Below are positions 1-7,121 of a stretch of 21,232 nt of DNA, piece after piece (the stretch's first letter is position 1; every line of letters starts with the position of its first letter). Under the pieces are notes generated by a model. The model saw only the letters and a list, made by a program, of their open reading frames with translations, had not been told where the DNA came from and made no database searches. Both the position numbers and the translations under genes were made by a program. This DNA comes from a virus: the IMG/VR virus record IMGVR_UViG_3300023216_000628, positions 1-21,232 of that record; one strand, given 5' to 3'.

Positions 1-10
1 GGTACATAGT

Positions 11-358
11 ATGAAGCACTCTATTCACGGACGCGAGCAGGGGGGTCATAACGATGACCTCATGGACAACACTCGACATAAGCCCCCTTACGGTATAACT
101 GAGGGTCCTCATCCCATGAAGAGGACACTCCCTCGCGGCGGAGGAAATACCGGCCCGAAAAAGAAGAAGGCTAGTAAAAAACCACGCCGAAATCAGGCTG
201 TAGACCGGAGCTTTACCAGCTTCGTAGCCGGAGACGTGCCTACTTTAGCGGATACTGCCCTTTTGTTACTCCAGAATGCTATTCAGGGTAAACCTGTGGT
301 GCCTGTTGCGCGGGCGCGTATGGCTGCTCGTAAACGTAAACGAGCGAGACCCCAATAA
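11..358 (+). CDS. Small basic protein of unknown function upstream of portal A
   Basis: I do not recognise this gene. The frame gives at most 115 residues and is rich in Lys, Arg and Pro, with a basic patch of consecutive Lys near residues 50-60 and an Arg/Lys-rich C-terminus (RMAARKRKRARPQ). No membrane segment or enzyme motif is visible. The start is uncertain. The ATG at 11 has no visible Shine-Dalgarno site and lies at the window edge. The ATG at 62 has a G-run too far upstream (39-45). The ATG at 116, preceded by GAGGG at 101-105, has the best spacing and would give an 81-codon protein; I report the outer limit. Its TAA overlaps the ATG of the portal gene (TAATG), so the two are probably translationally coupled and belong to one head operon. 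A nucleic-acid-binding or packaging accessory role is only inferred from charge and position. Confidence 0.55.
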   Translation: MKHSIHGREQGGHNDDLMDNTRHKPPYGITEGPHPMKRTLPRGGGNTGPKKKKASKKPRRNQAVDRSFTSFVAGDVPTLADTALLLLQNAIQGKPVVPVARARMAARKRKRARPQ

Positions 359-2418
359 TGGCCGGACTCTCCATGCTCCGTGTTGTCGGGAACGCTGAAC
401 TTGTAGCGCAGGAGAAGCGTGACCGGGAGAATGCTGTTAACGAGAAGCAAGCCGATCCGTTTCTATTAGGGATGGTGACATACTTAAGGAGCGCTTGGGA
501 TGCAGCTAAAACAGCAAAAGAGCCTATTGAGCATATTATGCTTAAGGCTATGCGCCAACGTAACGGCGAGTATGAATCCGATAAGTTGAGCCAGATCCAG
601 CAGTACGGTGGGTCTGAAGTCTTTATGATGATTACTGAGGTTAAGTGCCGCGCTGCTGAGAGCTGGCTGCGGGATATCCTCATGGATACCGGCACACCCC
701 CTTGGAGTATTGAGCCTACGCCGATTCCGGACCTCCCCGATTCTAGTGAGGAGCAGATCAAAGAGATGATGAGTGAGAAGATCACTAACATCATCGGCGG
801 CGGCGGTCAGGCTCCTAGCCCCTCTCGGCTGAGAGAGCTTAAAGAAATTGTTCAGCAGGAGATACGGTTTGCCATTTTGCAAGAGGCTAGGGCGACTACG
901 GATCGTATGAAGCTGAAGATCAGTGATCAGTTTGCTGAGGGCGGTTGGGCCGAGTCATTTAACGAGTTCATTACAGATATTGCTACGTTCCCTGCCGGAA
1001 TTATTAAGGGGCCTATTGTTCGTAGGCAGCGTAGACTGGCTTGGGCACAGGGTGACGATGGTAAGACAACGGCTACGGTGGATGAGATCCTTGCTCCTGA
1101 GTATGAGCGAGTTGATCCGTTCCGGATCTTCCCTGAGCCGGGCATATCTCGTATTTCTGATGGCTACCTATTTCAGCATCACCCACTGCCCAGGCCAGAG
1201 CTGGCTGATCTTATTGGTGTTACTGGGTACGATGACGATGCTATCCGGACTATCTTGAGTCTAAGCACTACCTCCTCGTGGATTAATATGAGCCACGAGT
1301 CAGAGAAAGAGCACCAGGAGCGTAAGTTTAGTGTAGAGCATAGGCCAACTGAGATTTTTGATGCTCTTGAGTTCTGGGGCAAGATTAGCGGTAAGATGCT
1401 CGTTGAGTGGGGTATGGATGAAGAGAAGGTACCCGACCAAGAGAAAGAATATGACGCTAATATCTGGCTCGTGGGTAACTACGTTATTAAGGCCGTGCTT
1501 AATTATGACCCGCTTGGCGAGAAGCCTTATGCTAAGACTTCCTATATCCGTATTCCTGGCGCTTTCTGGGGTAAAGGCATCCCTGAGATCATCGAAGATG
1601 TGCAGGGTATTTGTAATGCGGCTGCGCGTGCCTTAGTTAATAATATGGGCATTGCTTCTGGCCCTCAGGTTGAGGTTAATCTTGAGCGTATCCCACCGAA
1701 TGAAGACATTACTCAGATCCACCCCTGGAAGATCTGGCAGGTACTGAATGACCCACTCGGTTCAAGTGCGCCCGCAGTACGTTTTAATCAGCCAGACGAC
1801 AACGCATCTACCCTTATGGGGGTGTATGAGAAGTTTAGTGCCTTGGCTGACGACCATTCTGGGGTTCCGGCCTACGTTAGTGGCAATCTCAATGTCGGGG
1901 GTGCGGGTCGAACAGCATCTGGACTCTCTATGCTAATGGGTAGCGCCGGTAAAGGTATCCGACAGGTGGTAATGCATATTGATGCGGATATTATTTATCC
2001 TGTAGTCCATCGCCAGTTTGTGTATAACATGCGGTATGTGGATGATGAGAGTATCAAGGGTGATGCTCAGATCATGGCGCGGGGCGCTATTAATTTGGCG
2101 GTCAAGGATACCGTTAATGTACGCCGTGCTGAATTCCTGCAGGCTACTGCTAATGAGTTTGACATGGAGATCATGGGTCTTGAGGGCCGTGCTGTTATCC
2201 TCCGTGAGGTTGCTAAGGGCCTGCAGCTTCCAGAGGAAGAGATTGTACCTAGCCGCGAGAAGGCTGCAGCGAGTAAGCGGACCCAGCCGCAGAGCCTACA
2301 GCCTGATCAAGGCCAGCAACAGTTAGCACCTCCACAGAATCTTCAGCCCGGCGGGGCAGAGCAAGGTGGCCAGGAAGCTAATCTTGTGAGTAATTCTCAG
2401 ACCGGTCGGGCTGGATGA
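358..2418 (+). CDS. Portal protein, module A (P22-like large podovirus type)
   Basis: This is the probable dodecameric portal that forms the head-tail vertex and DNA channel. The 686-residue length is in the range of large podophage portals such as P22 gp1. The N-terminal third has a stretch around residues 95-127 (KCRAAESWLRDIL, then PTPIPDLP) that I associate with a portal family in podophages. The middle holds a typical portal-like stem/wing region without enzyme motifs. The last ~45 residues are a Gln/Pro/Gly-rich low-complexity tail. It comes directly before a small ORF, a scaffold and a coat gene, the standard place for a portal. It overlaps the upstream gene by TAATG and the downstream one by ATGA. 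Glu codons are mostly GAG. No terminase is seen next to it inside the window, so its packaging partner must lie upstream or be the terminase at 13507. The family assignment is from recall and context, not a search. Confidence 0.82.
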   Translation: MAGLSMLRVVGNAELVAQEKRDRENAVNEKQADPFLLGMVTYLRSAWDAAKTAKEPIEHIMLKAMRQRNGEYESDKLSQIQQYGGSEVFMMITEVKCRAAESWLRDILMDTGTPPWSIEPTPIPDLPDSSEEQIKEMMSEKITNIIGGGGQAPSPSRLRELKEIVQQEIRFAILQEARATTDRMKLKISDQFAEGGWAESFNEFITDIATFPAGIIKGPIVRRQRRLAWAQGDDGKTTATVDEILAPEYERVDPFRIFPEPGISRISDGYLFQHHPLPRPELADLIGVTGYDDDAIRTILSLSTTSSWINMSHESEKEHQERKFSVEHRPTEIFDALEFWGKISGKMLVEWGMDEEKVPDQEKEYDANIWLVGNYVIKAVLNYDPLGEKPYAKTSYIRIPGAFWGKGIPEIIEDVQGICNAAARALVNNMGIASGPQVEVNLERIPPNEDITQIHPWKIWQVLNDPLGSSAPAVRFNQPDDNASTLMGVYEKFSALADDHSGVPAYVSGNLNVGGAGRTASGLSMLMGSAGKGIRQVVMHIDADIIYPVVHRQFVYNMRYVDDESIKGDAQIMARGAINLAVKDTVNVRRAEFLQATANEFDMEIMGLEGRAVILREVAKGLQLPEEEIVPSREKAAASKRTQPQSLQPDQGQQQLAPPQNLQPGGAEQGGQEANLVSNSQTGRAG

Positions 2419-2621
2419 TTAAGCCTGATACAGCGATCATTAAGACCATTGCGTCTATGTCACGCTCCCATCCTAAATTTTTAGTATGGTTGACAGCGTG
2501 GGAAAAGCATGAGAAAGACACCCTACCAGTAGTATTAAATAACACGGCAGTGGCCCAGGGGCGCTGCCAAGTGTTGGCCGAGCTTGTAGAGCTGGTCACT
2601 AAGTCCCCTGATTTAGCATAG
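2415..2621 (+). CDS. Small conserved-type phage protein between portal and scaffold
   Basis: This 68-residue protein starts at an ATG whose last bases form the portal stop (ATGA), a strong sign of translational coupling. It reads as a mostly helical small protein with a Trp-containing centre (FLVWLTAWEKHEKD) and a C-terminal helix after a Gln-Gly pair (AQGRCQVLAELVELV). Short helical ORFs in this position, between portal and scaffold, are common in podophage head operons and are generally uncharacterised. I therefore accept it as real from the coupling, frame and position. A role in head assembly is inferred from position only; no catalytic motif, signal peptide or membrane segment is visible. 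Confidence 0.65.
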   Translation: MIKPDTAIIKTIASMSRSHPKFLVWLTAWEKHEKDTLPVVLNNTAVAQGRCQVLAELVELVTKSPDLA

Positions 2622-2667
2622 CCGTAATGGCAGCTGTAACTCACGCATACCGATAGGAGCGTACAAA

Positions 2668-3684
2668 ATGGCGGTACCGGAGCAAGTTCGTAAGCAGTCT
2701 GAGGAAATTCAGAAGTTGTATGATGATCTCAATACTAATAGTGGGGAGGTACCTGAGGGTGCGCCTACACTTGAGGTAGTGGATGATACAGCTACTTCCG
2801 ACAGTACTTATGAGCAAGTACCCGAGTTGACATCTGATGAGCACACCGGTGTTGACAGTCAAGACGAAGAGACTTTTAAACATAAGTATTTGACCCTTCA
2901 AGGAATGTACAACGCAGAGGTTCCTGGGCTACAGGCCCAGAATAAGGATCTCGTCATGCGCGTTGGGCAGTTAGAGCAATTACTTTCTTCTATTGCTCCT
3001 GTACGCGGAGCAGCGTCGAGTACACCTACTCCAGGACAACCTCTTGCGGAACTTATTACTGCAGAGGATATCGAGGAGTATGGTGAGTCTATCGACATCA
3101 TGCGTAAGGCGGCGAAAGAAGAGGTTTCACCCTATCAGCAACGAGTTGCTAACCTTGAGAAGTTTGTTCAGCAGATGCAGGCTAACGTGATGCCCCGTAT
3201 GGACGCATTGCAGAATAGTCACCAGCAGACTACTGAGCAGCGTTTTTGGTCAGATCTGTCGAATAAGATCCCCAATTGGCAGAGAATCAACGATAATCCA
3301 GACTTTCAGACTTGGTTATTGCAGGTTGATGATCTTACGGGAGTTACTCGACAGTCACATCTAGATAATGCTCGTGATCATCTAGATCTGGATCGTGTTA
3401 TAAAGTTTTTTACAACTTGGCCGGGATTGGACTCCATTAAGCCTGATGCTCAACCTAATCGGGGCGAGTCACCTTCAGAGCTAGAAGCTCAGATTGCTCC
3501 GGGGAAGGGTCGCAGTGCGCCTCGAACCCCGAGTACTGGAAAGAAAACTTATACCCAACCTCAGATTGCCGAGTTCTATGAGAAGGTACGAGAGGGAAAG
3601 TTTAAGGGCAAAGAGGATGAGCGCAACCGGATTGAAGCGGATATCTTCGCCGCGCAGGCGGAGGGCCGCATAACCATTGCGTAG
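2668..3684 (+). CDS. Scaffolding (capsid assembly) protein, module A
   Basis: This 338-residue acidic protein probably acts as the internal scaffold that guides coat assembly and then leaves the procapsid. Its N-terminus is acidic and low in complexity (residues 20-70). A predicted helical/coiled-coil stretch follows around residues 72-108 (TLQGMYNAEVPGLQ and onward), with a second helical region around 140-200. A Pro-rich linker leads to a basic C-terminal segment (YEKVREGKFKGKEDERNRIE), as expected for the coat-binding end of a scaffold. The layout of portal, small ORF, scaffold, coat fits. The ATG at 2668 has AGGAG at 2655-2659 at good spacing. It is separated from the coat gene by 15 bp carrying an AAGGA site. 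An internal virion protein is a less likely alternative. Confidence 0.78.
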   Translation: MAVPEQVRKQSEEIQKLYDDLNTNSGEVPEGAPTLEVVDDTATSDSTYEQVPELTSDEHTGVDSQDEETFKHKYLTLQGMYNAEVPGLQAQNKDLVMRVGQLEQLLSSIAPVRGAASSTPTPGQPLAELITAEDIEEYGESIDIMRKAAKEEVSPYQQRVANLEKFVQQMQANVMPRMDALQNSHQQTTEQRFWSDLSNKIPNWQRINDNPDFQTWLLQVDDLTGVTRQSHLDNARDHLDLDRVIKFFTTWPGLDSIKPDAQPNRGESPSELEAQIAPGKGRSAPRTPSTGKKTYTQPQIAEFYEKVREGKFKGKEDERNRIEADIFAAQAEGRITIA

Positions 3685-3699
3685 TTAAGGAACTAGATT

Positions 3700-4620
3700 A
3701 TGGCTTATCCTACAGCCTCTGGCCATCCTACATATACCGGTAATTTTATTCCGGAGATCTGGGCGGGCAAGCTTATTGAAAACTTTTACGATGCGACGGT
3801 TCTCGCTGCAATCGCTAACACCGATTACGAGGGATCCATTAAAGCTCAGGGTGACACGGTTAATATCCGTACAACTCCTGAACTTACTATTCGGGACTAC
3901 GTTAAGGGCCAGACCCTGACGGTTGAGAACCCCGACAAGCCGAAGCTGCAACTCCTCATCGACAAGGGCAAGTACTTTGCCGCTGTTGAGGATGACGTTG
4001 ATCAAGTTCAGTCGGACATCAAGATGATGGATACGTGGTCTAAGGACGCTTCCGAGCGTATGAAGATCGTTATCGACGTTGATGTTTTATCGAACTACAT
4101 CACCGACATTGCGGCGACCAACGAAGGTCTCACCGCCGGTGAACAGTCCCTGGCTATCGATCTTGGTGTTACTGGTACTCCGAATGCCATTTCGACTAGT
4201 AATGTGCTAGCGGAGATCATTAACCACGGTACGGTCCTGGATGAGGCGAATTGTCCGGAGTCTGATCGCTGGATGATTATTCCTGCCCGTATGGCCGGTC
4301 TGATTAAACAGTCCGACTTAAAGGACGCGTCCATCACTGGTGACGGTAGTACACCGTTACGGAATGGCCGTCTTGGGATGATTGATCGGTTCATGCTCTA
4401 TGTGAGCCACAACCTTCCGCGCTCAACTACGGGTGCGGCGGGTGAGATTACTATCCTCTCTGGGCATAAGATGGGCCTTACCTTCGCTTCGCAGATGACT
4501 GAGATGGAGACTCTCCGTTCTGAGAGCACCTTCGGTGACATCATCCGTGGTCTTCAGGTCTATGGTTATAAGGTTGTGAAGCCTGAAGCCTTGACTCGGG
4601 GCATCATCACTATTGCCTAG
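3700..4620 (+). CDS. Major capsid protein, module A (P22 coat-like, HK97 fold)
   Basis: This 306-residue protein is the likely coat protein of module A. The N-terminal segment (FIPEIWAGKLIENFYD, residues 17-32) followed by a region with QGDTVNIRT is typical of P22-type coat proteins, where an N-arm precedes the first strands of the HK97 fold. The C-terminal part (ILSGHKMGLTFASQMTEME and a final VYGYKVVKPEAL strand) is also typical of this group. It sits directly after the scaffold, with AAGGA upstream of the ATG, and is followed by a decoration-like gene and then a strong terminator. That arrangement would allow high expression of these two proteins. It has no resemblance to the second coat protein at 18621-19442, so the two are not duplicates. 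The length is shorter than P22 coat (about 430 residues), which suggests that an inserted domain is absent. Confidence 0.87.
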   Translation: MAYPTASGHPTYTGNFIPEIWAGKLIENFYDATVLAAIANTDYEGSIKAQGDTVNIRTTPELTIRDYVKGQTLTVENPDKPKLQLLIDKGKYFAAVEDDVDQVQSDIKMMDTWSKDASERMKIVIDVDVLSNYITDIAATNEGLTAGEQSLAIDLGVTGTPNAISTSNVLAEIINHGTVLDEANCPESDRWMIIPARMAGLIKQSDLKDASITGDGSTPLRNGRLGMIDRFMLYVSHNLPRSTTGAAGEITILSGHKMGLTFASQMTEMETLRSESTFGDIIRGLQVYGYKVVKPEALTRGIITIA

Positions 4621-4640
4621 ACCTTAGGAGGGTTTGAATC

Positions 4641-5147
4641 ATGGCTACATATACTGACACGTTCGGCTATAGCAAAGGTTCTGCTACTTCGCCGGGGGCA
4701 CACAAGGGCCTCAACCATGTTCGCTGTGAACAGGTTGTTATGGACTTTGCTGCCATTACTACTGCTCGCGTTACGGCCTCTGCTACGGCCCTTGGCGCGG
4801 GCGACATCTTGCAGGCTCTACATGTGCCTGCTAACACCATGGTCTTCTCGGCTGGACTCGTTGTCCTGACCGTTGAGGGCGCTACTCAGACGTTCGATCT
4901 CGGTGACGGGTCCGATGCGGATGGCTGGCTTGACGGCGTTAATGGCAACGCCCTTGGTGGATACGCGCCAACCTTTATCCTTGCTGAAGCCACACCGAAT
5001 ACCCAGGTTGGGTTCTTCGGTTCAGGTAAGCACTACACCGCTGCTGACACGATTGATCTCGTTCAGGTCAATGCGTGTGACACAGCTAAGGTGCTCGTTT
5101 GGGCGCTGATGGCGAATGTCAACGCAGATGGCATCGTAGATGTCTGA
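4641..5147 (+). CDS. Probable head decoration or minor capsid protein, module A
   Basis: This 168-residue protein follows the coat gene by 20 bp and has a strong Shine-Dalgarno site (AGGAGGG at 4626-4632). It is Ala/Gly/Thr/Val-rich, with a strand-rich pattern around residues 45-130 (LHVPANTMVFSAGLVVLTVE, DLGDGSDADGW) and no charged coiled coil, matching small beta-rich decoration or head-stabilising proteins often found after the coat gene in podophages. Its codon style matches the coat gene. A Rho-independent terminator begins 7 bp after its stop, so it probably ends the highest-expressed transcription unit of the module. The exact family is not recognised, and a head-fibre base is an alternative. 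Confidence 0.6.
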   Translation: MATYTDTFGYSKGSATSPGAHKGLNHVRCEQVVMDFAAITTARVTASATALGAGDILQALHVPANTMVFSAGLVVLTVEGATQTFDLGDGSDADGWLDGVNGNALGGYAPTFILAEATPNTQVGFFGSGKHYTAADTIDLVQVNACDTAKVLVWALMANVNADGIVDV

Positions 5148-5153
5148 TGAGTT

Positions 5154-5182
5154 GGGGGGCTTCGGCCCCCCTTCTCTCCTTT
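5154..5182 (+). terminator. Rho-independent terminator after the coat/decoration genes
   Basis: A perfect 7-bp GC stem (GGGGGGC at 5154-5160 with GCCCCCC at 5165-5171) closes a TTCG tetraloop, followed by a pyrimidine-rich tract and TTTT at 5180-5183. The C(UUCG)G loop is one of the most stable known. The tract is not a pure T run, so some read-through into the downstream neck and tail genes is likely. The position, just after the coat and decoration genes, recalls the leaky terminator after the T7 coat gene. Confidence 0.85.
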
Positions 5183-5191
5183 TGTAGGAGG
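5176..5191 (+). promoter_or_regulatory. Small hairpin that pairs with the Shine-Dalgarno site of the next gene
   Basis: CTCCT at 5176-5180 is the exact reverse complement of AGGAG at 5186-5190, separated by a 5-nt loop. AGGAG is the core of the Shine-Dalgarno site TAGGAGG (5185-5191) for the ATG at 5197. The pyrimidine tract of the preceding terminator therefore doubles as an anti-Shine-Dalgarno arm. With only 5 bp it would be a modest brake on translation of read-through transcripts. The effect on translation is inferred. Confidence 0.5.
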
Positions 5192-5196
5192 CCATC

Positions 5197-5475
5197 ATGG
5201 CAAGAGATAACATAGGTATGTCTGGCCGTTGGTTACGGCATATTACTAAGGGTACTATCTACGCCTGTACCCCAGCAATGGTTAGTAACCCTAAGGTTGA
5301 AGAGGTTTCGCTTGAGGTGGCCTTCCCCGAGAAGCATATTCCGGAGAAGCAAAAAGGCCGTAAAGCAAAGCTCGATCTCTCCACTGACGAAGAGGTTGTT
5401 GAGAAGGCTAAGAAGCCCAAGAGGAAAACTAAGGCAGAGCTGGCGGCTGATGCTAGTAAGGGCCTGCCCAAGTGA
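5197..5475 (+). CDS. Small Lys-rich phage protein of unknown function
   Basis: This 92-residue protein has a strong Shine-Dalgarno site (TAGGAGG at 5185-5191, 5-nt spacing). The first ~35 residues look like a small folded unit (MSGRWLRHITKGTIYACTP), after which the sequence becomes Lys/Glu/Ala-rich and probably flexible (EKAKKPKRKTKAELAADASK). It is the first gene after the terminator and overlaps the next gene's GTG start by 4 bp (GTGA), so it belongs to the neck/tail transcription unit. I do not recognise a family. The N-terminal part could be a tail- or head-binding peptide, but that is only a guess from position. Confidence 0.62.
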   Translation: MARDNIGMSGRWLRHITKGTIYACTPAMVSNPKVEEVSLEVAFPEKHIPEKQKGRKAKLDLSTDEEVVEKAKKPKRKTKAELAADASKGLPK

Positions 5476-6119
5476 TTGTAAGTGATATCACTGCGGAGGT
5501 CCGGCGGATGCTCCAGGACGAGACAGAGACATATCGTTTTAGTGATGTGTTTCTGATTGGTCTCGTTAATCAGTCGTTAAAGCGAATAGCTACGCTTCGG
5601 CCTGACCTGTTTGCCGTAACCGCTGCAGTTTCTTGTGTAGAGAATGAGGTTAGACAGTCTGCTCCTTCGGACTCCATGCGGGTTATTGAAGTGTTCTCTG
5701 TTACTGGGGGGTCTGGTCTAGTTGAGGTGAACCGTGAGGTACTTGACAGGACTGCCCCCACCTGGACGACTGATACGGCTGGGGCGGCTACTAACTGGAT
5801 GCGACATGTTCGTAATCCCAATGCGTTCTTTATTTATCCTAAGGCCCCTAGTGGCCAGTCCATCGATGTGGAGTACGCTCAAAGCCCTCCTGCTTTGACT
5901 GCTTTGGCCGATACAATTACAGTCCTCCCCGATGGATATCTCCCCTCAGTTATTGATGGGGTTATGTTCTTAGCTGAGTCCATTGATAACGAGCATATCA
6001 CCTCAGGTCGTGCTAAGTTGTTTCAAGACTCGTTTGTTAAGGGCCTGGGCGACTCAGCTCAGAGCCGGTCTCTTACAGACCCAGAGACTGCAGCACTTAA
6101 GGATGGGGAGGTGCTCTAA
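5472..6119 (+). CDS. Head-tail adaptor-like protein, module A (DUF6682-like)
   Basis: This 215-residue protein probably sits at the portal as a connector or adaptor. Its N-terminus (EVRRMLQDETETYRFSDVFLIGLVNQSLKRIATLRPDLF, read here in parts) is a helical region of the kind seen in gp6-like adaptors and DUF6682-type podophage proteins: a short helix, an acidic turn, then a helix with NQSLKRI. A beta-rich middle and a C-terminal helix (GRAKLFQDSFVKGLGD) follow. The start is GTG at 5472 overlapping the previous stop; the same codon pattern and tight spacing support it. The ATG of the following gene overlaps its TAA (TAATG). The fold assignment is from pattern recall, so the precise family is moderate confidence; a role in the neck is well supported by position. 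Confidence 0.68.
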   Translation: MIVSDITAEVRRMLQDETETYRFSDVFLIGLVNQSLKRIATLRPDLFAVTAAVSCVENEVRQSAPSDSMRVIEVFSVTGGSGLVEVNREVLDRTAPTWTTDTAGAATNWMRHVRNPNAFFIYPKAPSGQSIDVEYAQSPPALTALADTITVLPDGYLPSVIDGVMFLAESIDNEHITSGRAKLFQDSFVKGLGDSAQSRSLTDPETAALKDGEVL

Positions 6120-6772
6120 TGCCAAGTAGATCATTTTCAGACTTAACTAAGCGCCTATCACCTAACGTGCCTGGCTGCCCCTGGCCGGTGATTGAAAATG
6201 CTATCCGTGATGCGGCTATAGAGGCTTGCGAGCGGACGCTAGCGTGGCGCTATATTCAGCCCTCTATTACGCTGACTCCCGGTATCTATGATTATCCATA
6301 TGAGATACCAACAGGTACAGAGGTACATGCTTTCATTACTTCTACTGTGAACGATAGAGATATTCTGCCTGTAACTCTCGAAGAGGCGCAGAGGAGGTAC
6401 CCTTACTGGCCCTCTAGCGATACTGATGATCAGAGTTTTCCGCAGCGTATAGTTCATTTCGATGCAGATAACTTCTATGTGGCCCCGGCTCCAGATAGCG
6501 CCACTACTTATCTTATACAGATGACGTTAGCGCTTAAACCGCTACGTACGGCTGATAATATGGATCAGACTGCGTTTGATGAGCTTGAAGAGACAATCGT
6601 TCATGGCGCTCTGCAGCGATTATTTGTTATTCCGGATATGAACTGGAGTGATAAGGAGCTAGCTGCCTATCATGCTAAGCAGTATATTTTTAAGTACACA
6701 GGTCGCCGTGCGCGAGTTAACCTGGGAGCAGGTCGAGCTTCCCTAACCGCTCAGATGAACCCCTTTGTGTGA
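6119..6772 (+). CDS. Probable neck or tail-completion protein, module A
   Basis: This 217-residue protein follows the adaptor with a TAATG overlap. It opens with a helical segment (CPWPVIENAIRDAAIEACER) and then a strand-rich region (ITLTPGIYDYPYEIP), a pattern shared with small podophage neck proteins placed between adaptor and tail genes. The C-terminal half has a conserved-looking helical unit (FDELEETIVHGALQRLF) and ends in a basic segment (YTGRRARVNLGAGRAS), perhaps DNA- or portal-facing. It could serve as a stopper, a second adaptor or a short tail tube in the manner of T7 gp11, to which I see only a general resemblance. No enzyme motif is visible. Next comes the first fibre-type gene, 7 bp later. 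Confidence 0.6.
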   Translation: MPSRSFSDLTKRLSPNVPGCPWPVIENAIRDAAIEACERTLAWRYIQPSITLTPGIYDYPYEIPTGTEVHAFITSTVNDRDILPVTLEEAQRRYPYWPSSDTDDQSFPQRIVHFDADNFYVAPAPDSATTYLIQMTLALKPLRTADNMDQTAFDELEETIVHGALQRLFVIPDMNWSDKELAAYHAKQYIFKYTGRRARVNLGAGRASLTAQMNPFV

Positions 6773-6779
6773 GGTATAA

Positions 6780-7121
6780 ATGGCCACCACAGATGTCATT
6801 CGTCTAGTAGTTGGTGATGAGCTTCCGGCGATATCTCTGACCCTCACGGATGAGTTGCTGGGGTCCGCACTCGACTTATCAGCTGGTACGACTGTTATCA
6901 CGGTGAAGTTTCATTTAACCGGCTCGGCTACTACCTTGTCTACAATCACCTGTACTAAGCCTGGCGGCGGTGGTGACGGGGTAGTGCAATTTGATTTCGC
7001 CGGTGGCGTACTGGATGTTGCTGCCGGATCTTACGAGGGTGATATACTAGTTGCTTATAGCGGGAGCGTTCAGACTGTATACGATACTCTCCGCTTTAGG
7101 ATTAGGGCCGCAGCGACATGA
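6780..7121 (+). CDS. BppU-N-like beta-sandwich tail protein
   Basis: This 113-residue, strand-rich protein resembles the N-terminal domain of phage baseplate upper proteins (BppU, formerly DUF2479). Features are an early hydrophobic strand with a DELPAISLTLTDE pattern, a central VKFHLTGSATTLSTITC segment and a final GSYEGDILVAYSG then DTLRFRIR strand. In known phages this fold attaches receptor-binding proteins to the tail. Here it stands alone and leads the run of fibre genes, so it could be the anchor between the neck and the repeat protein that follows. A GAGG site overlaps the previous stop, and the end overlaps the next ATG (ATGA). The match is by recall of the family's general pattern. 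Confidence 0.6.
   Translation: MATTDVIRLVVGDELPAISLTLTDELLGSALDLSAGTTVITVKFHLTGSATTLSTITCTKPGGGGDGVVQFDFAGGVLDVAAGSYEGDILVAYSGSVQTVYDTLRFRIRAAAT

Noticed and set aside
279-882. Minus-strand open frames over portal A (about 132-171 codons)
   Set aside because: They lie fully inside a well-supported plus-strand portal gene, lack ribosome sites and give unrelated hydrophobic/low-complexity translations. They are shadows.
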